Positions 34,820 through 43,153 of a stretch of DNA of 64,000 nt are shown here, piece by piece (within the stretch, counting starts at the first letter, position 1; the number at the start of each line of letters is the position of its first letter). The notes under the pieces are model-generated. The model had not been told where the DNA came from. It did not search any database and was given only the letters and a program-made list of their open reading frames with translations. Source of the DNA: Bacillota bacterium. GTDB taxonomy: Bacteria; Bacillota; Clostridia; Christensenellales; CAG-138. Position numbers and translations under genes: made by a program. The stretch lies in NCBI GenBank assembly GCA_023390655.1, contig JAEWCL010000006.1:62001-126000 (forward strand). Direction: 5' to 3'.

Positions 34820-36442
34820 ATGAAGATAGCTTTTTTCGGCGCGGCGCGCACGGTCACCGGTTCCTGCCATATGCTCGCCTGGGAGGGCGGCAAGATTCTC
34901 ATTGACTGCGGCATGCGCCAGGGCGCGGACGCAAAGGGGATTTATGGGGAGGATGCGTTTCCGTTTGATCCTAGGGAGATCAGCGCGGTTGTTTTGACGC
35001 ACGCGCACATTGACCACAGCGGATTGCTGCCATTGCTCGTCAAACGCGGATTTTCCGGCCCCATCATCTGTACGGAAGCGACGGCGCAGCTTTGCACCAT
35101 CATGCTGCCGGACAGCGCGCATATCCAGATGCAGGAGGCCGAATGGCAGACAAGGAAGAATCTGCGCGCGGGCAAGCCTGCCGTGGAGCCGATGTATGAT
35201 ATTGACGACGCGCAGGCGGCGCTCAAGCTTTACCGCGGTATTTCCTATGATGAGGCGGTGCAGCTTTTTCCTGGCGTAAAGCTGCGCTTAAAGAATATCG
35301 GGCATCTGCTTGGTTCCGCCGCCGCGGAATTGTGGGTGACGGAAGGGCAGAAGACCAATAAGGTGGTGTTCTCCGGCGACATCGGCCGTGGGGACAGGCC
35401 CATACTCGAAGACCCGGAACCCATAGATACCGCGGATTTTGTGGTCATGGAGGGCACCTACGGCACCCGCGACCATGAGGTGAGCACGGAAGACGCCAAG
35501 GAGGCAGAGCTTGTGGAGGCGTTCCGCGCGGCGCTCGCGCGCGGCGGCAATATCGTGATCCCGTCGTTTGCCGTAGGGCGGACGCAGGAGCTTCTATACT
35601 ACATCAAGCGCATCCTGTTAAAGGGACTGCTGCCCGCGCTTAAAGAGGTGCCGGTGTATATCGACAGCCCTCTCGGTATTGAAGCGACAAAGATTTATGA
35701 ACGCAGCGCCGCGGGCTATTATGACGAGGAAGCCAGGGAGATGGCAAAGACAGGCTCGCCATTCGATTTCCCCACGCTGCGCGTGGCGCAGACGGCGGAG
35801 GAATCCAAGCTTATCAACGATGAGAAGGGCAGCAAGATCATTATCTCGTCTTCCGGCATGGCGGACGCGGGGCGTATCCGCCACCATCTCAAGCACAACC
35901 TCTACCGTGCGGACAGCACGGTGCTGTTTGTCGGTTACCAGGCGGCGGGCACTTTGGGGCGGTTGCTGGTGGACGGCGCGAAAAGGGTCAAGCTGTTTGG
36001 GGAGGAAGTGCGCGTCAACGCAAGCATCGTACAGATCGAAGGCTTCTCCGGCCATGCCGGAAAATCGGAACTGATCGCGTGGCTAAGCAGCATGTCCCCG
36101 AAACCCCAGGAGATCTTCCTGATCCATGGCGAAGAAGAGACACTGCTTTCCTTCCAGGGCGTGCTGCAATCCAAGGGCTTTACCGCGGTGGTGCCGCATT
36201 TGGGAGAGTTGTATGAGCTTGCGCGCGCAGGAGAACCCGCTGCCGCTGCCGTTACCATGCAGCCGGAGGCCGTGGACATCAAGGGCAGGGCATATGGCTA
36301 CAAGCTGCAGGACCAACTTGCGGCGTTGAAATCCCTGGTGGACCGCAGCCTCATCCGGCGTTCTCCGGATATGCCGCTCAAGCTGAGCATCCTCGAGGCG
36401 GATATCCGTTCCCTGACGGAAAAATGGGATGGGTTGATTTAA
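34820..36442 (+). CDS. Metallo-beta-lactamase/beta-CASP RNase-like hydrolase
   Basis: A 540-residue nuclease-type protein: MBL core with HAHIDHSG (about 61-68), the later GHLLGSA His and SGDIGR Asp, a beta-CASP insertion (about 245-370) and the RMMBL end with GFSGHAGKSELIAW. The family includes CPSF-like RNases and YsH1-like bacterial homologues that cut or trim RNA. The substrate is unknown. About 60 C-terminal residues extend beyond the usual end and look helical. AAGGAATTG lies before the ATG. Confidence 0.9.
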   Translation: MKIAFFGAARTVTGSCHMLAWEGGKILIDCGMRQGADAKGIYGEDAFPFDPREISAVVLTHAHIDHSGLLPLLVKRGFSGPIICTEATAQLCTIMLPDSAHIQMQEAEWQTRKNLRAGKPAVEPMYDIDDAQAALKLYRGISYDEAVQLFPGVKLRLKNIGHLLGSAAAELWVTEGQKTNKVVFSGDIGRGDRPILEDPEPIDTADFVVMEGTYGTRDHEVSTEDAKEAELVEAFRAALARGGNIVIPSFAVGRTQELLYYIKRILLKGLLPALKEVPVYIDSPLGIEATKIYERSAAGYYDEEAREMAKTGSPFDFPTLRVAQTAEESKLINDEKGSKIIISSSGMADAGRIRHHLKHNLYRADSTVLFVGYQAAGTLGRLLVDGAKRVKLFGEEVRVNASIVQIEGFSGHAGKSELIAWLSSMSPKPQEIFLIHGEEETLLSFQGVLQSKGFTAVVPHLGELYELARAGEPAAAAVTMQPEAVDIKGRAYGYKLQDQLAALKSLVDRSLIRRSPDMPLKLSILEADIRSLTEKWDGLI

Positions 36443-36450
36443 CGCAAATA

Positions 36451-36476
36451 AAAAAGGCGGCGTATGCCGCCTTTGT
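36451..36476 (+). terminator. Terminator after the beta-CASP gene
   Basis: AAAGGCGGC and GCCGCCTTT (36453-36474) with a GTAT loop and a short T tail. Confidence 0.6.
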
Positions 36477-36484
36477 GATGAGAG

Positions 36485-36630
36485 ACGTTGGGTGCTCGCA
36501 CCTAAACCCGGACCAAGGGCCGAAGTCCACCGAATCCCAGCATGCAAGCGTCTTATTTTAGGGCGTTTGGAAAATGGGATTCCAAAGGGATGTATCCCTT
36601 TGGTGGGTGCAGGGGTAAACCCCCACAGAA
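36485..36630. repeat. Mosaic intergenic repeat, copy 3
   Basis: Module 2 of the repeat (about 36574-36622: GGGATTCCAAAGGGATG, CATCCCTTTGG-like arms, GCAGGGGTAAACCCCC) follows a different module (36485-36545: GTTGGGTGCTCGCACC, CCCGGACCAAGGGCCGAAG). Module 1 of copies 1, 2 and 4 is absent, so the family is mosaic. No gene is present here. Confidence 0.65.
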
Positions 36631-36683
36631 AACCTTTGTAAATTTGAAACGGCGTTTGCCGCTTTCTCAAGAAGGAGGAACCC

Positions 36684-37199
36684 ATGCAAGAGTCCATGCA
36701 GTCTATCCGCGCCGCCATATTGATTTTGAGCGATAAAAGCTTCCGCGGCGAGCGGGAGGACAAAAGCGGCCCCGCGCTCGAGCAGTTGTTAAAAGACCAT
36801 GCAAAAGTGGTTTCCACAACAATCCTGCCCGATGAAAAGGAAGAGATCATGGATTACCTCCGCAATGTCTGCGATGCGGGGGAGGCGGATGTGATCCTCA
36901 CCAGCGGCGGCACGGGCTTTGCCCCGCGGGACGTTACGCCGGAGGCAACGATGCAGGTGGTGGAACGTGCCGTTCCCGGCATCCCCGAGGCGATGCGCGC
37001 CTACAGCATGCAAAAGACCAACCGCGCCATGCTTTCCCGCGCTGCGGCGGGCATCCGCGGACAGACGCTGATTGTCAATCTGCCCGGCAGCCCCAAAGCG
37101 GTAATGGAATGCATGGAAGTTGTATTGCCGGTGCTGGCGCACGCCGTGCAGACGCTGCGCGGTGATACCTATGAGTGTGCGCGCCCGGTAGGGCAGTAA
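36684..37199 (+). CDS. mogA: MogA/MoaB-family molybdenum cofactor biosynthesis protein
   Basis: A 171-residue MoCF-domain enzyme, likely molybdopterin adenylyltransferase. It has LILSDKSFRGEREDKSG, the pterin-binding TSGGTGFAPRDVTPEA (about 74-89) and LPGSPKAVMEC. It activates molybdopterin for metal insertion. AGGAGG precedes the ATG. It ends six bases from the convergent end of the molybdate transport operon, so molybdenum uptake and cofactor synthesis are side by side. Confidence 0.92.
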   Translation: MQESMQSIRAAILILSDKSFRGEREDKSGPALEQLLKDHAKVVSTTILPDEKEEIMDYLRNVCDAGEADVILTSGGTGFAPRDVTPEATMQVVERAVPGIPEAMRAYSMQKTNRAMLSRAAAGIRGQTLIVNLPGSPKAVMECMEVVLPVLAHAVQTLRGDTYECARPVGQ

Positions 37200-37205
37200 A
37201 GAAAT

Positions 37206-38255
37206 TTAGCGCAGCAACAGTAAGTCTTTCGCCGGAAGGCAGACGGTGATGATGCTGCCGGGAGGGAGGCCTTTTGCCTCCGCTTTTGGCAGCTCCATGC
37301 GGATGCGGGAAAAATCCGTATCCCCTGCCGCGTGTTCGGGCTGCAGGGTAAGGATCGCACCGAACACATCGTCTACAACGCGCAGAATACGGCAGGGGAG
37401 CAGGTTCTCCCCGCCGTTTTTTTGTGCGACAAAGTGTGCGCGGATGCCCACATACCGGATCTCGGGAGGAATATCGCCCGCAACGCGCAGTTGTGCGCCC
37501 CAGTCGAGCGCGTAGAGGCCGCCGTCCCGCTGTTCCACGCGGGAATAGTTTTTGCAGCCCGAAAGCAGAGCCGCGGAAAGAGTCTCCGGGTGTTCAAATA
37601 ACCCGCGTACGGAGCGCATGCCCTCGCTCCTGCCATTGTCGATGAGGCAGACAGACCGGCACAGCCGGTACACCTCGTCCCGGCTGTGGGAGACAAACAG
37701 CGTGGTGCCCGGGAAGGACTCTAAGGTGGTTTGCAGCTCCTGTTCGAGCTGCCAGCGCAGATAGCTGTCGAGCGCCGAGAACGGCTCATCCAGCATCAAC
37801 AACTGCGGTTCGCTGGCGAAGATACGTGCGAGCGCCACGCGCTGCTGCTGCCCGCCGGACAACTGGTGCGGGAGCTTTTCTTCCATGCCGGTGAGGTAAA
37901 AGCTCCTGATCTTTTCATCTACCTTCTCCTCGCGCATGGCCTTTGCGGCATGGTGGATGCCCGAAGCGATGTTCTGCCGCACCGTCATATGCGGGAACAG
38001 CGCATAGCTCTGGAACAGATAACCTACGCGCCGCTGCTGCGGCGGCAGGTCGATACGGGCCTTGGAGTCGAACAGCACACGGCCGTCAAGCACAATACGC
38101 CCCTCATCCGGCTTTTCAATGCCCGCGATGCATTTGAGCGTCATGCTTTTGCCGCAGCCCGAAGCGCCTAAAAGCGCGAAGATTTCGTTCTCCGCGGTAA
38201 AGGAAACATCAAGGTGAAAGCTGCCCAGCCGCTTTTTTATACTGACTTCCAGCAT
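37206..38255 (-). CDS. modC: Molybdate ABC transporter ATP-binding protein
   Basis: A 349-residue ModC. It has Walker A GASGCGKS (about 31-38), QSYALFPHMTV, the signature LSGGQQQRVALAR, Walker B LLMLDEPFSALD, and a C-terminal MOP-like regulatory domain (about 285-349), which can bind oxyanion and limit uptake. It powers ModB. One base separates it from the modB stop. Last gene of the operon. Confidence 0.94.
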   Translation of the reverse strand: MLEVSIKKRLGSFHLDVSFTAENEIFALLGASGCGKSMTLKCIAGIEKPDEGRIVLDGRVLFDSKARIDLPPQQRRVGYLFQSYALFPHMTVRQNIASGIHHAAKAMREEKVDEKIRSFYLTGMEEKLPHQLSGGQQQRVALARIFASEPQLLMLDEPFSALDSYLRWQLEQELQTTLESFPGTTLFVSHSRDEVYRLCRSVCLIDNGRSEGMRSVRGLFEHPETLSAALLSGCKNYSRVEQRDGGLYALDWGAQLRVAGDIPPEIRYVGIRAHFVAQKNGGENLLPCRILRVVDDVFGAILTLQPEHAAGDTDFSRIRMELPKAEAKGLPPGSIITVCLPAKDLLLLR

Positions 38256-38256
38256 A

Positions 38257-38928
38257 CTACACCGTCCGTTTCCGGGCGCGCTGCTGGTAGCCCGTCCAAT
38301 AGTTCATCAAAAGCAGGGTCAGAAGCGAGATTGCCATAATGATCGCCACCCAGAGGTAGGCCTTTTCCCGGTTGTTGCCTTGTACCGCGGAATAAATGGC
38401 AAGCGACATGGTCTGGGTCTTGCCGGGGATATTGCCCGCAAGCATGGCCGTTGCGCCAAACTCCCCCAGCGCCCGCGCAAAGGCAAGTACCGTGCCAGCC
38501 GCGATGCCGGGCCAGCAGGAGGGGAGAATGATGCTCCAGAAAATCTTAGATTCCTGGATGCCCAGCGTGCGTGCGGCATAGATGAGCGTCTGGTCCATCT
38601 GCTCAAACGCGCCGCGCGCCGTGCGGTACATCAGCGGAAAGGCGACGACGGCGGAGGCGATGACGGCCCCCTCCCAGGTGAACACGACGGAAAGCGCCAG
38701 CTTTTCAAGCGTCTGCCCCAGCAGCCCGTTTTTTCCGAACAGCAGCAGCAGGAAAAAGCCGACCACGGTGGGCGGCAGCACCATCGGCAGCGTAAAGATA
38801 CCGTCGAGCAGCCCTTGCAGGCGCTTAAGCTTTACGACCTTCCACGCGGCGAACAGCCCGAGGAAAAATGTGAATACCGTGGCGGCCAGGGATACCTTCA
38901 TGGAGATGTACAGCGGGGAGAGGTCCAT
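38257..38928 (-). CDS. modB: Molybdate ABC transporter permease
   Basis: A 223-residue permease with five or so helices and the inner-membrane transporter motif RTLGIQESKIFWSIILP, then LARALGEFGATAML-type loop and NIPGKTQTMSLAIY, typical of ModB. ATG 38928 has GGAGGATG upstream. It lies 139 bases after modA with a hairpin between. Confidence 0.94.
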   Translation of the reverse strand: MDLSPLYISMKVSLAATVFTFFLGLFAAWKVVKLKRLQGLLDGIFTLPMVLPPTVVGFFLLLLFGKNGLLGQTLEKLALSVVFTWEGAVIASAVVAFPLMYRTARGAFEQMDQTLIYAARTLGIQESKIFWSIILPSCWPGIAAGTVLAFARALGEFGATAMLAGNIPGKTQTMSLAIYSAVQGNNREKAYLWVAIIMAISLLTLLLMNYWTGYQQRARKRTV

Positions 38929-38994
38929 TCCTTCATCCTCCGTAGAAAATGATCATCACTTGATGGGTATTTAGAGTTCGTATCAAATGGAATT

Positions 38995-39018
38995 GCCCAA
39001 CAGAATACACTGTTGGGC
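38995..39018 (-). other. Hairpin between modA and modB
   Basis: Perfect 9-bp inverted repeat GCCCAACAG (38995-39003) and CTGTTGGGC (39010-39018) with a 6-base loop and no T run. It could protect or cut the mRNA so that more binding protein than permease is made. Confidence 0.5.
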
Positions 39019-39067
39019 ATAAGCATATCATGTATTTCCGGTTTGCAAAAGCCTGTCAGGCGGTTGC

Positions 39068-39913
39068 TTAGCCCTGGTAAATGGTGAACCCTGCGGCCTC
39101 GAAAGCTGCGGCGGATTCAGCGCCGGAGAGGTAATCTAGGAATGCCTTGGCTTCTTCGGGGTGCGCCGCGTTCTTGAGCACTGCCGCGGGGTACACAACG
39201 GGCTTATGGCTGCCCTCGGGCGCTTCGGCTACGATCTTGACGAGATCGGTCGTGGCGGCGTCCGTTGCGTACACAACGCCGCAATCCACATCGCCGGATT
39301 CTACCCAGGCGAGAACGTTGCGCACGTTGGTGCCGAAGTTTGCTTTTTTCTGGACGGCATCCCAGGTGCCAAGCGTGGTGTAGATTTCCTCGGTGTACTG
39401 GCCGACGGGCACGGAAGCTTCGCCGATGGCGATCATCTTCACTTTGTCGGTGGTGGCGTCTTCAAAGCTCGTAATCTCCTTATCGCTGTTGACGGGAACG
39501 ATCATCACGACCTTGTTGATGAGCATGTTCTTGATGGTCTCATCCACAGTCAGTTGCTTTTCTTTAAGGGCAGTCATCTGCTTCTGCGCCGCGGAGAAGA
39601 AGATGTCGGCGGGTGCGCCTTCTTCAATCTGCGTCTGCAGGGTGCCGGAAGAATCGAAGTTGAAGATGATCTTCACATTGGGCGCTACGGCCGTATAGCC
39701 GTTGGCAATTTCCGTGAGCACATCCGTCAGGCTCGCCGCGGCGGAAACATAGAGTTCAACCGGCTCGGGCGTGGGCTCGGGCGTCGGTTCCGGGGTGGCG
39801 GTGGGAGCAACGGTGGCTTCCGGTACGGGGGTTGCCGCGGGCGCGGGCGCCGCGCATGCGGACACGGCCAACAGAAGTGCGAGCAGCACAGCAAACAGGG
39901 CGGTACGTTTCAT
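39068..39913 (-). CDS. modA: Molybdate-binding lipoprotein
   Basis: A 281-residue periplasmic-type receptor anchored by a lipobox (VSAC, Cys20), a Pro/Thr/Glu spacer (about 25-51), then the ModA domain: VSAAASLTDVLTEI, FDSSGTLQTQI, GAPADIFFSA, and DCGVVYATDA. It binds molybdate or tungstate. GGAGGAT-type site before the ATG. It is preceded in the operon by the MoCF-domain gene. Confidence 0.94.
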   Translation of the reverse strand: MKRTALFAVLLALLLAVSACAAPAPAATPVPEATVAPTATPEPTPEPTPEPVELYVSAAASLTDVLTEIANGYTAVAPNVKIIFNFDSSGTLQTQIEEGAPADIFFSAAQKQMTALKEKQLTVDETIKNMLINKVVMIVPVNSDKEITSFEDATTDKVKMIAIGEASVPVGQYTEEIYTTLGTWDAVQKKANFGTNVRNVLAWVESGDVDCGVVYATDAATTDLVKIVAEAPEGSHKPVVYPAAVLKNAAHPEEAKAFLDYLSGAESAAAFEAAGFTIYQG

Positions 39914-39962
39914 GGGAAATCCTCCTTTAATGGTAAAGTGATATAGCGTTTGTAAGTACGCT

Positions 39963-41000
39963 TTACGCGTCGTGCGGGTAGGGGCTCCTGCCCAAAAAAC
40001 AGATGGGATAATGGCAGACCTCGCAGTTTAGGCAGAGGCCGCCTTCGCCAACATCGCGCATGTCGCTTTCCACAATGCGTTCTCCGGCGAAGATGCGGGG
40101 CAGGAAGATGTCAAGGCTTGTGGTCTTTGCGTGTATCGCGGCGCTGGGGATGCCGATGAGCGGCACATCGCCAAGGTAGGCAATGGTCAGCATGTTGCCG
40201 GGCTGCATGGGCATGCCCTGCCGTACAAGGGCGGCGCCGCTCTGCCGTATGGCGGTTGGGGTCAGGTCGTCTGGGTCAACGCTCATGCCGCCGGTGAACA
40301 GCACAAGCTCCGCACCCTGCGACAAATAGGCGGAAAGCGCTTCCATAATCGGCGGAAGCTCATCCGGACACTTCGTGACGCCTAAAATTTCCGCGCCGTA
40401 GGGACATAGCTTCTTGCGCAGCACGGGTTCAAACGCATCCTGCCGCCGCCCATAAAAGATCTCACCACCCGTGATGATGATGCCGACCTTGAGCGGACGG
40501 TAGGGCTTGACTGTGAACAGGGGCGCATGCGCCTCCGCAATCCGCACGGCTTCCTCCACATGCGCCCTTTTTGTGACAAGCGGAACGATGCGGATGCCGG
40601 CAAGCTGCATATTGCGCTTTACCGGCATGCGGTCCGGCAGGCTTGCGATGGTATAATCCGGCACGCGGTTGATACAAAGCAGACCCCTCGTGTTAACGCG
40701 CAGCAGGCCGTCCGTGTCTGCCTGCAGGACGTACTTGCCCTGGGACGGTCCTGTATACGAACTATTGGGGCCTGCGGCAAGCTTGGTGACAAGGAACGCA
40801 GCTTCCTCTTCGTGCACTTCATCGGCTTCCGGGTCCCACACAAAGACATGCTCTTTGCCGATATTGAGAAGTGTTTCCACATCGTCTTTACGAAGAACAT
40901 GCCCTCTTTTGAAGAGGGCGCTCTGCTTGCCGTCTGTGATGGCGGTGATATCATGGCAAAGGGCTTGCCCCAGCGCATCCTCTGTACGGAGTTTTTTCAT
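39963..41000 (-). CDS. MoCF-domain molybdopterin-binding protein with C-terminal cysteine cluster
   Basis: A 345-residue protein. Residues about 175-320 form a MogA/MoeA-type MoCF fold (VGIIITGGEIF, LFTGGMSVDPDDLTPTA, GIPSAAIHAK); the N-terminal part resembles the MoeA-like linker proteins. It ends in four cysteines, C-x2-C-x2-C-x4-C (about 324-335), which may hold a metal or Fe-S cluster. It is first in the mod operon, so it probably acts in molybdenum cofactor making or insertion. The precise reaction is unknown. A GAGG site precedes ATG 41000. Confidence 0.8.
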   Translation of the reverse strand: MKKLRTEDALGQALCHDITAITDGKQSALFKRGHVLRKDDVETLLNIGKEHVFVWDPEADEVHEEEAAFLVTKLAAGPNSSYTGPSQGKYVLQADTDGLLRVNTRGLLCINRVPDYTIASLPDRMPVKRNMQLAGIRIVPLVTKRAHVEEAVRIAEAHAPLFTVKPYRPLKVGIIITGGEIFYGRRQDAFEPVLRKKLCPYGAEILGVTKCPDELPPIMEALSAYLSQGAELVLFTGGMSVDPDDLTPTAIRQSGAALVRQGMPMQPGNMLTIAYLGDVPLIGIPSAAIHAKTTSLDIFLPRIFAGERIVESDMRDVGEGGLCLNCEVCHYPICFLGRSPYPHDA

Positions 41001-41074
41001 TTACAAAACCTCATAGGCATACTGATGTACTCTGTTTATGGTATCATTATTCTTTTGCGCGGACAACGATCTGG

Positions 41075-41112
41075 ATTCGTTATTACCGAATAAAATTTCG
41101 ATAATGACGAAT
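41075..41112 (-). promoter_or_regulatory. Operator-like palindrome upstream of the mod operon
   Basis: Imperfect 15-bp inverted repeat (41075-41089 and 41098-41112, two mismatches, 8-base spacer) with CGTTAT/ATGACG-like halves, 75 bases before the first gene of the mod operon. The halves recall ModE-type sites, but no ModE gene is in the window. Confidence 0.4.
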
Positions 41113-41177
41113 ATACGATTTGCGGCATAGAAAAGCCGCCCCTCTTTTCGGGCGGCGGCCGGTTCAGACATTGCAGG

Positions 41178-42197
41178 TTACGATTGATAAAAAGGCTGTG
41201 TGCGCGCGCGGGCAAGTCCTTGCGCCCGCTCTGTAATGTAGGCCGCAAGCTCCAGCTTGCTTTCCCAGTTGGGGGGAAAGTCATTACCCATGACGCCTAA
41301 GATGCTGCCGCAGATGGCGCCGGTAGAGTCGCTGTCCCCATCGTGGTTGACAGCCATGGTAAGCGCACGGGCAAACGAGCGGGCCTTGAGCGCACAGTAA
41401 AGGCCGATGGAAAGCGCCTCTTCCGCCGTCCACCCTAAACCCAGCATCCGGATGGCATGCTCGGACGCGGTGCCGGATTCCGCAAGCTCGCACGCCTTTG
41501 ACAGTGCGGCGGCGGTTTCCTCATGGCCGGGATAGCGCCGGAGCAAGCGCTGCACTTCGGAGCAGGCTTCCAAAAGCGAGGCGCTGTTGAGCAAAAACGC
41601 GATCATCGCGGCAAACGCGCCCGCTGCAAGGTAGCCTGTCGGGTGCCCGTGGGTGATGGCTGCGGCCTCCGCCGCAATGCGGAACGCATAGGAGGGGTCG
41701 TTATGCAAAAACAGGCCGATAGGCGATACGCGCATGACCCCGCCGCAGCCCTTGGAGTTATTGACAGGCTCGGCCATCGTGCCCATAGTGCCGCCGCGCA
41801 GCGCGTTCAAGCAGGTGACGCCTGGCGCGCGCCGCACAAAAAGAGCCTGCTGCTGCAGGATGCTGCCGTTCTGCTCGTGCGCCTGCAGGTCCAGCACTTC
41901 CGGATGGGCCGTATTTCCCGTCTGGGTATAGAGCCACCGCAAATAGGAAGGATACAGCCCCGAAAGATAGGGGGTGGACAGCGTGTGCGCCCAAACAAGA
42001 CCGTCGAGCGTGAACAGCGTCATCTGGGTATCGTCGGAGATCACGGCTTTTTGAGATTTGCTTTCAAGCTGCAGTTCCGTAATGCCCATCGGGCCAAACC
42101 AGCTTTGGATCTGCCCCATGTCCATAAACTCCACGGTATAGCCAAGCGCGTCGCCCATTGCGCCGCCCATCAGGCAAGCAACAAAGCGCTCCTTCAT
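41178..42197 (-). CDS. ADP-ribosylglycohydrolase-family protein
   Basis: A 339-residue all-helical hydrolase that removes ADP-ribose (DraG/ARH type). It keeps the metal-binding pieces MGDALG, SDDTQMTLF (about 54-62) and NHDGDSDSTGAICG near the C-terminus. The target (protein, nucleic acid or free ADP-ribose derivative) is unknown; no ADP-ribosyltransferase is nearby. ATG 42197 is preferred because AGGTGAGG precedes it; an in-frame GTG five codons earlier overlaps that site. Confidence 0.9.
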   Translation of the reverse strand: MKERFVACLMGGAMGDALGYTVEFMDMGQIQSWFGPMGITELQLESKSQKAVISDDTQMTLFTLDGLVWAHTLSTPYLSGLYPSYLRWLYTQTGNTAHPEVLDLQAHEQNGSILQQQALFVRRAPGVTCLNALRGGTMGTMAEPVNNSKGCGGVMRVSPIGLFLHNDPSYAFRIAAEAAAITHGHPTGYLAAGAFAAMIAFLLNSASLLEACSEVQRLLRRYPGHEETAAALSKACELAESGTASEHAIRMLGLGWTAEEALSIGLYCALKARSFARALTMAVNHDGDSDSTGAICGSILGVMGNDFPPNWESKLELAAYITERAQGLARARTQPFYQS

Positions 42198-42344
42198 CGT
42201 TTCAATCCTCACCTCTGCAGTATGTAAAATTATTACATCATACTATGTTCAATATAGCATTCCTGCGCGTTTCCTTCAATAGCGCACTTATGAACGTGAG
42301 ATAAGATTTCTACAGGAAAAGCGTGATATTTTATGGACAGGCAT

Positions 42345-42381
42345 GAAAAATGCCCGGCAAACTACCGGGCATTAAAAAAAA
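42345..42381 (-). terminator. Terminator of the coat-protein genes
   Basis: AATGCCCGG (42349-42357) and CCGGGCATT (42365-42373) with TTTTTTT on the minus strand after it. Confidence 0.85.
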
Positions 42382-42402
42382 GAGACGGATCGGGCTTGCG
42401 TT

Positions 42403-42801
42403 TTAGCTGCCGGACTTGTTGTCCATGCCGCCGCCGGGGGTATGTAGGGGCGTGGTATCAAGATTGTTCCAAGTGTTGGAGTTGCCCATACCGCCCATGC
42501 CGCCGGAGCCGCCGGAACTTCCGGAGGAGGCCTGCTGTGCATAGGTACTCTTCATCTGGTTCACCTTATCCTGCTGTGCAGGGGAGACGGGATAGTAGCC
42601 GCGCTTGCTCATATCGTTGAAGACGTCGAATTGGATGCTGTGCTCATCGTTGAGGATATCCAGCATCACCTTGCGTACCTGCGGGTTGGCGCACTCGTTG
42701 GAGTACGAGTTGAACATCCCGGTTATATGCTTCTGCGCTTCGAGCGCATCGTGAAGGACTTCCTTTTCGCTAAAGCAGTTGCTTCCGCTGTTGTTGCTCA
42801 T
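42403..42801 (-). CDS. CotF-family spore coat protein
   Basis: A 132-residue protein with the ferritin-like coat F domain (about 10-90; KEVLHDALEAQKHITGMFNSY, DEHSIQFDVFNDM, GYYPV) and a Gly/Ser-rich C-terminal tail (SSGSSGGSGGMGGMG). Such proteins sit in the coat of endospores or in vegetative cells of related species. It is preceded by a small related protein 15 bases upstream, so both are one operon. Confidence 0.88.
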   Translation of the reverse strand: MSNNSGSNCFSEKEVLHDALEAQKHITGMFNSYSNECANPQVRKVMLDILNDEHSIQFDVFNDMSKRGYYPVSPAQQDKVNQMKSTYAQQASSGSSGGSGGMGGMGNSNTWNNLDTTPLHTPGGGMDNKSGS

Positions 42802-42815
42802 GGTCTTATTCCTCC

Positions 42816-42998
42816 TTAGAGTTGGCTGTAGAGCTTGTTGAAGTGTTCCTGATGCTTCTGCGCGATGCCCTGGAGCTTACGCTTGATTTCCTGGTCCGTT
42901 GCTGTTTCCGCAAGGTTGTTGTACTTTTTTACCAACAATTCTTCAAAACTCAACAGATCGCCCAACGCGGAAAGTTCTTTCTCCGTCAAATTGCTCAT
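42816..42998 (-). CDS. Small coat-like / spore-associated protein
   Basis: A 60-residue helical protein (SNLTEKELSALGDLLSFEELLVKKYNN) that looks like the first half of a ferritin-like coat F domain. ATG 42998 has AAGGAGG upstream; a longer frame to 43106 lacks one and enters the perR promoter region. It is first in the two-gene coat operon, which is divergent from perR-katA. Confidence 0.8.
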   Translation of the reverse strand: MSNLTEKELSALGDLLSFEELLVKKYNNLAETATDQEIKRKLQGIAQKHQEHFNKLYSQL

Positions 42999-43088
42999 GA
43001 CCAGATAGACCTCCTTTTGAAGTTTGTCCATAGTATTTGAGATTTGACTGCACTCTATGCGGATTGTGTTTAGCCAACAAAGTCCACA

Positions 43089-43117
43089 TTGACAAACGAT
43101 TTCCATGCAGATATAGT
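43089..43117 (+). promoter_or_regulatory. perR-katA promoter
   Basis: TTGACA at 43089-43094, 17-base spacer, TATAGT at 43112-43117: near consensus. Transcription would start near 43124, inside the palindrome that follows. Confidence 0.85.
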
Positions 43118-43120
43118 ATT

Positions 43121-43139
43121 ATTGAGAACAAATATCAAT
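43121..43139. promoter_or_regulatory. Fur/PerR-type box over the start of transcription
   Basis: ATTGA-N9-TCAAT palindrome (7-bp halves match at six positions), AT-rich, directly downstream of the -10 box. This length and place fit autorepression by the PerR-like protein. No footprint is known for this organism. Confidence 0.65.
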
Positions 43140-43153
43140 TAGGAATTTTTATT

